DNA of 64,000 nucleotides from Halocaridina rubra. Lineage: Eukaryota; Arthropoda; Malacostraca; Decapoda; Atyidae. The DNA lies in contig JAXCGZ010003866.1 in NCBI GenBank assembly GCA_037179515.1, positions 88,336 through 152,335 of the forward strand. The letters run 5' to 3'. Position 1 is the stretch's first letter, and each line of letters begins with the position of its first letter. A program made the translations under genes and the position numbers. Below, one piece after another: positions 39,501-50,526 of the stretch. The notes below the pieces were generated by a model. It made no database searches. It saw only the letters and a program-made list of their open reading frames with translations, and was not told the origin of the DNA.

Positions 39501-40083
39501 TGCAAACTTATCTGTATATGGCAGCCTTGAGAGACTGATAACAGAATGTAATATAATAGTCTTTGAGCTCGGTTAGCAAAAGTATATTGCAGCCCACTCT
39601 TCCATTAAAAAGTTTAATTGTGCCACAAGAAATCGCACCTTCCTATTATTGGCTGTCATTTGGTTTGTATACACACGAACTAAACTCTTCCTTGTTTTAT
39701 TATCTTTCTAGTTCTTAAGATTATTTCTCTATGTACCCAATATTTGTGTATGTCCTGAGTCCTTATAACAATCCTTTCACTTATGTCTTTTATAAGTCCT
39801 GTATACTCATCCAAAATACTTGCCTCTTTCTTCCATACTTGCAGGTTCTTACTACAGTACTGCATCCATTAAAAATGCAAGTTTTACCTTATCATTTCAG
39901 ACTGCTAGCATGAGGATATTAGAGCAGGACGGAGAGGAAGCAGCTCAGCGATTACAGCGTGGCATTGAGCAAGGAGACAAATTACTAGAAGAAATCAACA
40001 GAGCCTTGTCCGATATAGCCAATACACAGCTAGCCATTAACAGGATTACAGATGCCTCGCAAGGTGATGCCATCAAGATATAG
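36128..40083 (+). CDS. MED21: Mediator of RNA polymerase II transcription subunit 21
   Basis: Four exons: 36128-36169, 37013-37118, 37671-37780 and 39901-40083. All have canonical borders and one frame, giving 441 nt or 146 residues (the family is about 140-145 residues). The N-terminus [13 protein letters not shown] is the hallmark of MED21. [26 protein letters not shown] and SEESSAELQ follow in family order, then a C-terminal coiled-coil-prone helix (about 90-140). MED21 pairs with MED7 in the Mediator middle module and acts in the nucleus in pol II transcription. The ATG is fixed by the conserved MADRL start. Introns hold a (TA)n array and SINEs. Confidence 0.97.
36417..36493. repeat. (TA)n microsatellite in MED21 intron 1
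   Basis: TA array, seen directly. Confidence 0.97.
37816..38000 (+). mobile_element. SINE-A copy 5 (old class)
   Basis: Diverged copy: GCTCAGTGGCAAAATGGTA, then CGGTTTGAGGGTAGAAAGG, CCTGCCAAAACCAAAGC and GGGAGTCCGTGACGTAAAAC. It shares CAAAACCAAA and GGGTAGAA with the old-class copies to the right. In MED21 intron 3. Confidence 0.85.
38660..38780 (+). repeat. R2 dispersed repeat, copy d
   Basis: T tract, CTCCGGGACAGGGTGTTGGC, then AAACATAAAGCAAAGAGAAA and GGGATAATAAGAGATGTG, the R2 right-half order also seen at 16925-17045. Internally deleted. Confidence 0.75.
38830..39025 (+). mobile_element. tRNA-derived SINE, distinct from SINE-A
   Basis: GGATGGCTAGTACAGTGGTA and ACGCGCTGGC look like a tRNA head, and a B-box-like GAAAGATCGGTCCCCGTCC follows. 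The body carries AACTGCTGTGGTTGG and the element ends ATGGAAATAAAGG. Only one copy in the window. In MED21 intron 3. Confidence 0.65.
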
Positions 40084-40118
40084 AAGGTTTGTAGTGGAGA
40101 ACCTTATTATTATTTTGC

Positions 40119-40124
40119 AATAAA
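40119..40124 (+). terminator. MED21 polyadenylation signal (proximal)
   Basis: AATAAA 36 nt after the MED21 stop. Confidence 0.55.
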
Positions 40125-40357
40125 CAGCGTACAATTATACCATTACTTTTAAAAGGAAATTATGAGTACGAACCAGTATTTTTAATTTCGTAAGTGTCAC
40201 TTCAAACCGTGACATTTTCAGAAGTCTGTAGCAGTAAATGTAGTTTAAGTAATGTAAACAGTTGTCAGTATACAGCTCTCTATAAAAAAATAGTGTACTC
40301 TGTTGGTTGGAACGTTATTGTAATGGTATAAAGAGCTGTAGGAATGAAAGAAATTAT

Positions 40358-40363
40358 AATAAA
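40358..40363 (+). terminator. MED21 polyadenylation signal (distal)
   Basis: A second AATAAA 275 nt after the MED21 stop; transcripts could end at either site. Confidence 0.5.
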
Positions 40364-42323
40364 GTCCTCAAGTGCAGTTGTTCAGTGGAAACAGTGGATT
40401 AATATAATACAATGTGTAAAAAGAATACAGTGATGGTGCAGAAATAGATTAATTTCTCAACTTTTACAAGAGGGATTAATTGGCTCAAGAAAATGCACTA
40501 AAATGACCTGAAAGTAGTATGACTGAGCTTTTCTCTATGATGTGTCCGAATCTCTTTTCCAGTCATATGTGTATCATGCTATAGAAAATTGCCTTTTTTT
40601 CCAGTAATACTCTGTGCTCTCAGGGTAAAAGTAAATAGCAACTAGCAATTGATGCAAAATTGTTATATGTCAATGGTACGCCTCTCCTTTTTTTTTTAGA
40701 TACCATTATATTGGACAATTGTGAATTTTTATAGTTTGAACTCTTAAATAATATAAATTATTTTAGGTAACTTAAAATATTTATCATAAGAAAACAATAT
40801 TATTGATAAATAAGCAGCTGTCGAGTAGTGTAGGACCTTAGAATTTGCTGATCTATATGAATGGGCATTTGTTTTTTGCTTCTATAATTACGATTTTTTT
40901 CTTAATCTCAGAATTGTTTCTATCAGTCAGTGATACAGCACTGTACTCCCATATATAGTACCCTTTACGCCTATTTTTTTACCAGAAAATAACAGTTAAG
41001 TTATAAGAGAATGGGTATACTATATTGGTCCTTTTGTTACGCATATGGCCACCCTGCTCACCGTAGTTTGATAAGGTTGCTTGTGTGAAAATATATTGTT
41101 AGCAAATTTATCAAGTTGAATACATCTTTAGTAAGATGTAATACCAAAATTTTTAATATGTGCGTCTTATGACACAAAAGTACATTTCCTATACTGTATT
41201 TAAGATATCATTAAATTATTTTTAAATTTTTATATGCAGTATATTTTACTTTTGGGTAATTCATTTATGTCAATTTGGGGGTAGTATAAATCTTTTCCCA
41301 TAATTTGTGTTATAAACTCATAATTTTACGGCAGGAACTTATTTTACTGTATTCCTTAGTCATTTGTTATTAGAGATTGACTTGTAATATGCATGCTTTA
41401 TACTTTCTTGAATATGGTGTTAAATATGTCCTCATAAAACCTTGCAAGAATATGTATTCAGAATTTTATGACTGCTTCCTTTAAGCTACGCTATCTTAAA
41501 ATTTACGTCAAATATATAGTATGTTAAGGTACCTGATATCTTTCTGTAGTATTGCAAGGATATTGGATATAAATTGTATACCAGATAATGTGTTTGTAAG
41601 TTTGTAGAGCATCATGTTCTTCATTTCTTCTTGACTTCTTTCTCTATCTGCACGTAGAGTATGTATAGATAATTTATGTTGAAAGTTTTAATATTGGGGT
41701 AAAGAGTAGAACATGTAACACAACTAAATAATATACAATACAACATACATATTAAATGCACTTTTTATCAAAGCTCCTTATACTAATCAGAATTCATTAC
41801 GCTACAGTTTTATTATCGGATACTATTGGTAGCTATGAATTGTATTACCGTTAATATTTCTTGGTGTTATTATATAGCTTTTACTCACTTCTTGAGAGTC
41901 TCATAGTGTAGTCTACTGGGATCATTCACACTCAAAACAAATGACTTCAAGACCATTTTTCCTTATGTCTTTAGGTTTTTATCACTATACCGATTGCAGG
42001 ACACTGATGTTGCTCGAATGACTGAAAACTTCATGAAACGGTGTTAAAAAATAAATAAATAAAAACTAGGAAGGTAGAAACAAATGTAACATACATCTGT
42101 TGCACCATGACTACCTATCCTAATTTGTCAATATAAAATCTCTTCCTTGGTCCAAATCCCCCCCTTGTAAGGTGGGTGTCCGAGTCGAAGCACAATATTG
42201 ACTTTGTGTTTATACAATGAAGACAAGGTTAGTCTGTGTAAATATTTAATGCTTTATATGGATACAGTGGATGTTTTTATCAATACAAATCTTACAATAG
42301 CTTCCTCAATCAATGTTTTATGC
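40364..42323. other. Convergent interval between MED21 and the C48-like gene
   Basis: AT-rich and without recognisable genes. A small R3-like edge is at about 42150-42185 (CCCCCCTTGTAAGGTGGGTG). It should contain the 3' UTRs of both genes. Confidence 0.5.
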
Positions 42324-45300
42324 TTACATTTGACTAGAATCTAACAGGGCAATCACAGCTTCATCAATTTCTACCTGTGTTGTGGCTTCAAGAGAATCCT
42401 GGTCTCTTTCATGACCAGTATCTGAAGTTAATCTCTGGTTAATCTTGTGGCTCTCCTGTATGTGTTGCTGCAACTGATGCTCATTTTCAAAGTTGACAAG
42501 TGCACCAGACTCAGACCAACAAGTTGCACAGTTAATTAGTGCAAATTTATGCGCCGTAGACATGTGTTTCATTAACTCGGTCTGACTAGTGCATGTAAAT
42601 GGAGGTGATACGTTCTCAGAGATACATCTGTTGCACAGTATTGATTTATTGTCTCTGCTCCTTATTATAACTTTCTGGCATTTAGATGTGGAATCTGCAG
42701 CAGAAATATTCAGATTTAATTGGGATATATTAGGTTTCTCCTCAATTTCCTCGTGTTTGGTGCTATGAAACTTAGGGTTTTCTCTATGCATAAAGAGATT
42801 CCATACTGACATATTGTTACTGTAAATAACGAGTTTTAGTCTCCAGCCACACACAAAATGAGGATGATAAAGTCTTGACACAGATTGTATGTTTTTTATA
42901 TTCAGCTCCGATGGACGGGCTTCATTGTGCTTCTGCTGGTACTGGTAACAAGCACTGCAGTATAATTCATTGTTAATGGAGTACCACTTAGGCGTACTAC
43001 TACATAAACAGTTGTTGCATTCCTTATCTGGAAAATGTAGTTGCGCATGACACCCTGGACATTCAGTGCCAATAACTGTATTTGCAAAGGCTTTTAAAAG
43101 GGTGCCACACTGTGCTTTACATTCACGACTCTTTGAGGAACAAGTTACATACATTGTAACAGCAGGAAACACTCCCTTCTCAGTGACTAAGGACTCGTCC
43201 AGTATGTAGCTCTCGTCAAAACGATGCGTCTTTCCCCACTTCTCGTTCTCGGTGATAATGGCATTGCCCTCGTAACAGGTGCTGACTCCCTTCGACATTA
43301 CAACTCTCTTGCGAAAATCAAACTCGACGGTTTCAAAAAAGTTTTTTACCTCAGAGCCAACATGGAGTGCCCCACACGCTGTCCAGTTATCATCTCTTGG
43401 TACCTTCTCTTTCCGTTTCACTCCTGGATTTTTGTTAGGTTTAACTCTGTATTTACTTCGAAGCCACTCGGTGGCTTCTACAGAATTCACAAACTTTTCA
43501 ATTGCTGACATAGCCTTTGTATCGCCCTTCCCAGACTGAGAACAAGCAAAGCCTCGATACACTTTCTTCCCTGTAAGTAACTGACACTCAAGTTTTAATA
43601 TATTTTTGTCTTTAATGTGGTGAATGAGTGGTTTTTTCAAGATTAAATCATCAAATTCAGCATGACTTAGTTTTTCTTCAGGTAGTTTTTGTTCCGTACG
43701 AGCGCTGTTTACAACGAAATCCCTGAATTCTTGGCTCCTCACATAAGCATTGATCCGTTTTATAGCTGCTCTGTCATTCTTACCCGCGGGTGAACAGCTG
43801 AACTTTTTGGTCATAATTGAAGAGCAACCTCTAATGTACACTCGCAAAACCAAATACATTATCTTTCTCTCAAAAGAAAGTTCTGGGTTCTTGATAAAAT
43901 ATTCTTGAATATCATCTGGAAAATCAATTATATTACAAGTTTTGTTTTTTCTTAACCTGTGACTAGATATCTTAGATGGATTGCGGAAAGTTTTACTCTT
44001 AATCCACTCAACTGCCTTGTAGCTATTCAAAAATTCGACTATGTTGCGCATGGCCGTACGGTCATTTTTCCCTGAGGATTTGAACATCTTGTACAGACTT
44101 CTCCCGTCTTTTAAAGATAATTTGAGCCGAAGATGATTGGGTTTGCAAAAATGTACTACTGGTCTACATGAAATTAAAGCATCTATCCCACCAGATGAGG
44201 TACTCTTAAATTCTCCGATACCGAAATTTGAAAGTTTGGGTCCCATTTTCACATTACTTCTCAAGTAAGACTTTTCATTGTTATTTATGTTTGTTTTATG
44301 CACGTCCTCGGAATTATTTGGTAAGGTGTCGTCTCCTTGGAATCCAGTCATCTTACTGCAGCATGCAATGTAATTTAAATTTATGCAGTCATTTGCTATC
44401 CAGGACCCAATGATTAGGCGTAAAAATTTGGAGTGATCTGAAATGTCTTGGAGGTAGTGAAAGTACGAGTTTTCGTGTGTTTGAACACCCATAGCCAGTG
44501 TGAGAAATGTATCAAAATGCACACTAGCAATGACCATACACACAATAACAGCCAAACAAGATGTAACGCTACTCGTTTGGAGCGGATACAAAGGGGAACA
44601 GCTCTTTACGCAAGCGTGAATATCAAGATTATTTGGAGAGTGACAGAGAATGGTATGGAAGACTGATGGATAATCTAAGCTTGCAAGGAGACTTTTTAAA
44701 CTGCTGACAAACTCTTCAGGAACACTCCAACCAAGTGTATCTGCATATATTAATGTAAGACTCTCAAAATCATAGACAGCTAATGTGTAATGACAGGAAT
44801 CGTTATCAACAAATTCAGTTATCTCCGTTTCCCCGTATTCATCCAAATCAACAACAAGATACATAATAAGTTGTTCCAGATAAGCTTTGTTTCGAATAAC
44901 ATCCCTCACTACTTTTTCATCTTTAAAGTAGCAATTAAATGAAAGACAATAATTATTTGAGGCTTCGTCAATATTTAACATATCCGCAATCTTCGTTATA
45001 ATGCCACTAGAAATGGAGGTATTTCCCACGAGTGATACTAAATCTGAAGAGCCAACATCATTTAAGGGGATGGAAGATGACATGTGGTTCTCCAGGATTT
45101 CAAATATGCTGCTGTTAGGTTTATCCACAGTATGTTTAGCATGCAAAGTTGATAAGTCCTGCAACCATTCAGATGGTGATTCTAATGACACCTTTCTCTC
45201 GACTTGATCTTTCTTCCTGTCATATTGTTTTATTCTTTCGCGGAGAGAACATCTTCTCATAACCTTTCTCGGTTGGGATGAATCCTTATACAAATGTTTA

Positions 45301-45422
45301 TGGTCTTCGCTTGAAAGTGTACGAACTTTTGCGTTATACTTTGACACTTCCTCATTGCTGTCTACAGTACAAGTTGCACAACAGGAGGCCCTCTTCTTAG
45401 GAACTCTCTTGCCAAAGCTCAT
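42324..45422 (-). CDS. Ulp1/C48-like peptidase with tandem repeats and zinc fingers
   Basis: A single uninterrupted 1032-codon exon on the minus strand. Residues about 205-310 resemble a Ulp1/C48 cysteine peptidase: H211 in HYTLAVYDF, D228 in IYADTLGW, candidate Q282 and C289 in SVTSCL. Three copies of a ~60-residue unit follow (about 420-477, 511-575, 596-658). They share the core S..GK.D..A....I..F and end in a short helix-like tail. A GATA-like finger comes next (C802-X2-C805-X16-C822-X2-C825), preceded by C788-X2-C791. Two C2H2-like fingers lie at C930/C933/H953/H958 and C965/C968/H987/H992. Peptidase or deSUMOylase activity is only inferred. The mixture suggests a DNA- or chromatin-associated nuclear protein, or a domesticated transposon gene, since C48 domains and long single exons are common in such genes. 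The ORF is intact. A 5' UTR intron is likely because TATATTTCAG precedes the ATG by about 33 bp. I do not recognise a named family. Confidence 0.85.
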   Translation of the reverse strand: MSFGKRVPKKRASCCATCTVDSNEEVSKYNAKVRTLSSEDHKHLYKDSSQPRKVMRRCSLRERIKQYDRKKDQVERKVSLESPSEWLQDLSTLHAKHTVDKPNSSIFEILENHMSSSIPLNDVGSSDLVSLVGNTSISSGIITKIADMLNIDEASNNYCLSFNCYFKDEKVVRDVIRNKAYLEQLIMYLVVDLDEYGETEITEFVDNDSCHYTLAVYDFESLTLIYADTLGWSVPEEFVSSLKSLLASLDYPSVFHTILCHSPNNLDIHACVKSCSPLYPLQTSSVTSCLAVIVCMVIASVHFDTFLTLAMGVQTHENSYFHYLQDISDHSKFLRLIIGSWIANDCINLNYIACCSKMTGFQGDDTLPNNSEDVHKTNINNNEKSYLRSNVKMGPKLSNFGIGEFKSTSSGGIDALISCRPVVHFCKPNHLRLKLSLKDGRSLYKMFKSSGKNDRTAMRNIVEFLNSYKAVEWIKSKTFRNPSKISSHRLRKNKTCNIIDFPDDIQEYFIKNPELSFERKIMYLVLRVYIRGCSSIMTKKFSCSPAGKNDRAAIKRINAYVRSQEFRDFVVNSARTEQKLPEEKLSHAEFDDLILKKPLIHHIKDKNILKLECQLLTGKKVYRGFACSQSGKGDTKAMSAIEKFVNSVEATEWLRSKYRVKPNKNPGVKRKEKVPRDDNWTACGALHVGSEVKNFFETVEFDFRKRVVMSKGVSTCYEGNAIITENEKWGKTHRFDESYILDESLVTEKGVFPAVTMYVTCSSKSRECKAQCGTLLKAFANTVIGTECPGCHAQLHFPDKECNNCLCSSTPKWYSINNELYCSACYQYQQKHNEARPSELNIKNIQSVSRLYHPHFVCGWRLKLVIYSNNMSVWNLFMHRENPKFHSTKHEEIEEKPNISQLNLNISAADSTSKCQKVIIRSRDNKSILCNRCISENVSPPFTCTSQTELMKHMSTAHKFALINCATCWSESGALVNFENEHQLQQHIQESHKINQRLTSDTGHERDQDSLEATTQVEIDEAVIALLDSSQM

Positions 45423-47685
45423 ATTTCATAGCAGCACTGGCAAGACTTACTAACCTGAAATATAAATATATGAAAAATAATTGCAAAGAATTATTTACCT
45501 GAAAGAAGATAATGAGGAACTGGGGAGAAAGATCAACCTGAAATGTATATATAAAAAAATCTCCTAATATTTGCTTGGTATAACAAGCTGACTAAGAAGT
45601 ACTATAACGCATTTGTCATGGTTAGGAAACTTAAAATATCTTCCAATTCCTTTAAAGCAAGCAGCATGCTTGAACAGTTTAATCATTCTTACAGCTCGTG
45701 AAAATGTAAGGTTATACCAGCATAGTGAAATTTATATAGAATTTATCTATTTATAGCTCAAATGCTCTATTCCTAACACTGTAATTCAAGAGCCATCCAT
45801 AGTTATCTTTTTAACAACTTAAAATGTGTCTATATATACTCGTTGAATCAAACCTTAATTCCTTAACTAAAATCCCTTATCCTGCCTTCACCAGTGGTGT
45901 ATCATATGTGTCCTTCTGTTAATTGCACACTATTTTCTTAAATATTCCTAATAGTTCTTTTAATGCTTGCAAACATACATGTTTTTCTTTTACTGGATTT
46001 ACATAGTGATAAACTCCTTTAGGAGGATGGTTTTGCTTACCATGTCTGGTAACACCAAGTATGATAAAATCCTTTTCAATTATTTTACTATAAGTCATCT
46101 CCTCAAGGCCTTTTACACCACCTTAGATCATACCTAGTCACTTACCTTGCAATGAGAAGGCTGATGTGCTGGCTTGGAAATGTGAAATGCCTGTTGGAAA
46201 CTGTCCATCATGAAGGAAAAAATTTTCAGTGTTAGAAACGGAGAGAAAGGAGACACTCTACCTCCATGAATAATCTAAAAGACAAACCCTACTAAGACTA
46301 ATTTAAAGCAAGTGATGTCATCTTCCTTTAAGTACTGTATTCCCAAATGATCTGGAATTACGGGATAGGACGATGTCTTCTTTTGGAGAACTTTGGTTTT
46401 GGCAGTGCAACAGTTACCCTGATTGACTGTAGCAGATCTCAAACAGACAACCCGATGACTCAAAATCACGCATACTACCAACCTGGTCACAGCGACCACA
46501 AATGCTGTATTCCCAAATAAAAACTTTAAATTAATAGGATTCAGGCCAAGAGAGAGACACAGGCAGGCAATACCATAGAAAACATGAAATTCAGAATATT
46601 GTAAGTCATCATCTGGGCATTACAAAAGCTGCACCATGTGAAGCATTGAGAAGAGCATAACATGTAGGCCGTAAATATACTATAAGCAAGTAATGAACAT
46701 GAATCGTGAGAGCAAACATATATACCAAGATACTCCATGCAGACTATTTTTAACACTGATACTCTAGGGTCTTTCTCTAGGATGTAAAACATAAGGGAAT
46801 AGCAATGTTTTAAGGTATTTTTAAACCAGTACCAAGAAAAAAAAAACCTATATTAGAGGAAGGCAATAGTAAAAAGTACCCAGGTCTTTTTGAGTAATCC
46901 CCAAGAAGCAAATAAGATGACAGTGTTTATCATACAGTATACCCATTCTCTAAGTGTCTATAAATAAACAGATAACTCCACTGATACTTAACTATGTCAT
47001 ACATACCGAATAGCTACAAAACCAATCAATAGAGTATTGGCCGCAAGACTAAAAATACATGGAACATAACACACACAAAAAAGGCACTGCTCTGCAGGAG
47101 CAGGATATATATAGATTCATGAACACTTACTATTCACAGAAAATCGCAACTGATTAAAATAGGGTATAAATTCATGAAACATATCTCAAAGTAGGTAATT
47201 TAGCTGGGTATAAGAGACAAAACCTAGCCTTAATTTAAAACAAACTATTGTACCAATTATGCCACTAACATACAAAATGCAAAGAATGAAGTTCAAAACC
47301 AATAAAAATCTTATGGATATATTACAGTAACTTTAGAATTTGCAGACTTAATGATAAACCTGAAAGAAAAAGTTAAATATTAAGAACCCAAGACCCAAAT
47401 TAGCCTTTAATCCAACCATAATATTTCATTTTGCAACTGACTATCCAAGAGTACCTTGAAATGAATAATAACACACAAACAAATGTAAACCTTAACAAAA
47501 ACCTATATTTTGACATGATGCAAGTTCATATTTATTATATTTCCCGCGAGGCTGTTCATTAACACACATGTAAAGTCATACGTCAACATCGTCCATTTTG
47601 ATGATGAACAACACTTTCAACCTCCCGTTTCTCTCTAGTTAATATCTATTAAATATGTAATTTAAATCTTCAGCATTACACTTAC
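45423..47685 (-). other. 5' UTR intron of the C48-like gene
   Basis: Acceptor TATATTTCAG ends at 45455 and a strong donor GTAAGT begins at 47685 (minus strand, AAGCTG before GTAAGTG). No coding sequence, long repeat or recognised element lies between, which is unusually clean for this window. Confidence 0.55.
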
Positions 47686-47860
47686 CAGCTTTTAAATCAC
47701 GTTTAGAAAGTAATTACAACCAAATTCGCTTATATTTCGGTCAAAAGGTTGTGATCTGATGATAAAGATGGTGTCGAGGAAAGAATATGTAGAGGACGAT
47801 CGACGTATGACGTCACATACCGAGATGACTCAAACTTATCCAGTCTGGTAGACACGATAT
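47686..47860 (-). promoter_or_regulatory. Candidate promoter and non-coding first exon of the C48-like gene
   Basis: A perfect cAMP-response element TGACGTCA at 47808-47815, in a locally GC-richer, CpG-containing stretch (CGATCGACGTATGACGTC), lies about 120 bp upstream of the donor at 47685. The transcription start cannot be fixed from sequence. The palindromic CRE could serve either direction. Confidence 0.5.
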
Positions 47861-48067
47861 TCAGCCCCTTGTCAATGTTTTATTAGCAAGAAGTACATTA
47901 TACAGTATCAATACCAATAAATGTTCATTATTATTTTATTTATGTCTATTCTAGATATATTCTGGCCTTTATTAAGTTATTATATCTATTTCCAAGTCTA
48001 TTTGTCACTTTACCTATGTGAAATTCAATATTAGCCATTAAGTTTCTGGTAAATACATGTTTGTTGT

Positions 48068-48256
48068 TCCGCTTTTACGTCACAGACTCCCTTTTCATCC
48101 AAGGGCTAGGACGGTTGCCTCCTTGCGAAGGACTTGTTTTGGCAGATGTAATCGTTACCTGAGTGCATACCCTTGCTAACCTCAGACCGTGACGGGGCGT
48201 GAACCCTCGTCCTGACGCCTCAGAGTCGCGGATGCTCCCGCTTGAGGCACGGTGAC
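48068..48256 (-). mobile_element. SINE-A copy 6
   Basis: Young-class copy in reverse. It begins at its 3' end with TTTTACGTCACAGACTCCC and ends with the A-box complement CTTGAGGCACGGTGA. It lies in the divergent interval between the C48-like gene and gigaxonin. Confidence 0.9.
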
Positions 48257-48430
48257 TTCACAGTTTCTGGTATATGCAGTGTATCTTAAAATGAATGCAT
48301 TTAATACGATTATATACCTAGATAATCTTGCTTTAAAAAAAAAAATGAGATTCCATGTATACTTTTTATGAATACAACCTAAATTAATGATTATGTATAA
48401 TCATTATGTATCTTTTAAATTATAATGTAG

Positions 48431-48481
<51 letters not shown>

Positions 48482-49291
48482 TTGTTGTTGTTATTTTATC
48501 CACTTACTGCTTGCTTGAGTAAGGGGAAAAGATGGGAGGGGAAAGCTTGAAATTGAAGAAAAAATGGGGTTTAATAGATGAAAACAGACCCCCATTACTA
48601 AATCCACTTAAAAGAATCTTATTCAAAAAATGATTTGGGGCTCGTTCAAGAACCATGAAAACCTAAAAATAAAAAAATGAAACTATAAAAAATGTATAAA
48701 ATTTCTATTTCGGTATTCCCAAACCTCATAAATTTCATATGAATCTTTTAAAAACAATAAAAAAAAAAGAATACTATTAAATAAGATAATATTAAAATTT
48801 AAGTTTCGTTCTTTAAGGGTTAAGGAAGTGAGCGTTTTTTTATACTGTTAATGAACACACTTCAGAAACGTAAACAAATGATTTCTATAAAAAAGTCTTT
48901 TTGACATAAATTGAAAGTGGAAATGCTGAATTCAGGCAAAGCAAAATTGGAAAAGGCTTTAGAGACTCAAATATTGCCCATTTGTATGTGTTTGAATGAA
49001 TATATTTGATAAATGAAATGGTTAAGTGATATTGTTTAAACGTAAGAGCAAAGATGATGTTAAGTGGTAGCAATCGTGAAAAAAAATTAAGATTTTTAGT
49101 GACAAATCTATTAAAATTAATTATTTTTTTATTTATTTTACACTTGTAAGTCCAGTTTTGCTTCCCAAGGTTAGCCATCGGATGCAGACTCTCATCTTAA
49201 GATTATTGGATAAAAGCAGGTTTATTTTTTTACTACTACACCCACCTCATTACTGAGTGTGTTATTCTGTTTAAGTAGGTCTTGATATTTC

Positions 49292-49330
<39 letters not shown>

Positions 49331-49745
49331 CTGACTAATATAATCGACGCAAGTTGTTTTTAGATTAGGTGAAGTTAGGATAGGGTAGGTTAGGTAAAGT
49401 TAAGTTAGGTTGGTTAGAAATAATTTTCAGTAGTTTTGAAGTCAGATTAGAAATACATAGATTCCACTTTTCAGTAGAGACGGGTAAAAACATAAATATT
49501 TACCAATGCTTACGTGTAGCTAAATATCATTCCTGAATGAAGCACCGCCTTGTGGCACAGTCGTGCCAATAGCTCGCTTTGCTTGTATGAAGTTTATCAC
49601 AATGTTAATCACACTTTGCGTCGGGCTCAACGTGGTTAATTGCGTCCTGCATGCGTTGCTAAAAATGTAGCCTTTGCCAGTAGTTGTGCATTTCCTGGTT
49701 AAGACTCGTTTTATGCACCTCTCCATAGCTAACAGTTATACCTTT
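48257..49745. other. Intergenic sequence with simple repeats
   Basis: Contains a (TTA)n-(TTG)n array at 48431-48490, a long T tract at 49299-49324 and a short direct-repeat cluster of GGTTAGGT/AAGTTAGG type near 49370-49412. No gene could be supported; the open frame at 48885-49178 is AT-driven. Confidence 0.5.
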
Positions 49746-49966
49746 TCAAATAGTAATTCTTTCTGTGGCAGAGTGGTAGTGCTTGCGACTTTGAGTTGAC
49801 AGGTCGAGGGTTTGCGGCCTGCCATGGTCTGAGGGTAGAATGGGCACACCAATGGTAACAATTGCACATGCCAAAACCAAATTCCTTAGCAAGAAGGCAC
49901 CGTCTAGCCATTAATAGAAAAAGGAATCCATAACAAAGAACTGATCACATCAAATAGTAATTCTTT
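49746..49966 (+). mobile_element. SINE-A copy 7 (old class) with perfect 17-bp duplication
   Basis: Diverged body (CTGTGGCAGAGTGGTAG, GGTCGAGGGTTTGCGGCC, CCAAAACCAAATTCC) flanked by TCAAATAGTAATTCTTT at 49746-49762 and again at 49950-49966. The flanking duplication is exact although the body has diverged from the young class. The subfamily may therefore be a different source gene rather than simply older. Confidence 0.9.
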
Positions 49967-50263
49967 TACGTATACTGTAAGTCTAAAGCTCAAGTCACCC
50001 ACTCCTGGAAAACTGTTACTTCAATAAAAGTCAAGTTCTGTAGAGTATTATGAGGTCTAGGGAAATTAAACCTCTCAGTGAAGGGAGTGTGAAAGTGGTA
50101 AATGAAAGTGAAAAAGTCACCAAAACGGTCATTAAGTAGAAAGAATTCAGTATAATGCATATATATAGTAAATGTATCATAACTATGTTCCACAATCTCT
50201 TAAAACTTGGTCATGAACTGATTTTTTTGTTTTGTTATGTACATAGTGTTCCTGTCTTTCATA

Positions 50264-50456
50264 GTGGTTACCGTGGTAAAGTGGTAGCATCTGTGACTTT
50301 GAGTCATCAGGTCGAGGGCTTGTGGCCCACCATGGTCTGAGGTAAGAAAGGGTATTCACTCAGGGTAACAGTCACACCTACCAAAGCCAAAGTCCTTCAC
50401 AAGAAGGCACTGTCCTTGCCCTTAATAGAAGAGGGAGTCCATGACGTAAAGCCAGT
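50264..50456 (+). mobile_element. SINE-A copy 8 (old class)
   Basis: GGTTACCGTGGTAAAGTGG, GGTCGAGGGCTTGTGG and GAGGGAGTCCATGACGTAAA. Imperfect flanking repeats (AGTGTTCCTGTCTTTCATAG and AGTGTTCTTATTCTTTCATA) look like a decayed target-site duplication. It ends about 70 bp before the gigaxonin ATG. Confidence 0.88.
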
Positions 50457-50526
50457 CTTATCACAGTGTTCTTATTCTTTCATAGATATGTGAATTTCTA
50501 AACCAACCTCCAAAAAAGGGATAATT

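Noticed and set aside
48885..49178. 97-codon minus-strand open frame
   Set aside because: AT-rich composition, no homology and no splice context; probably chance.
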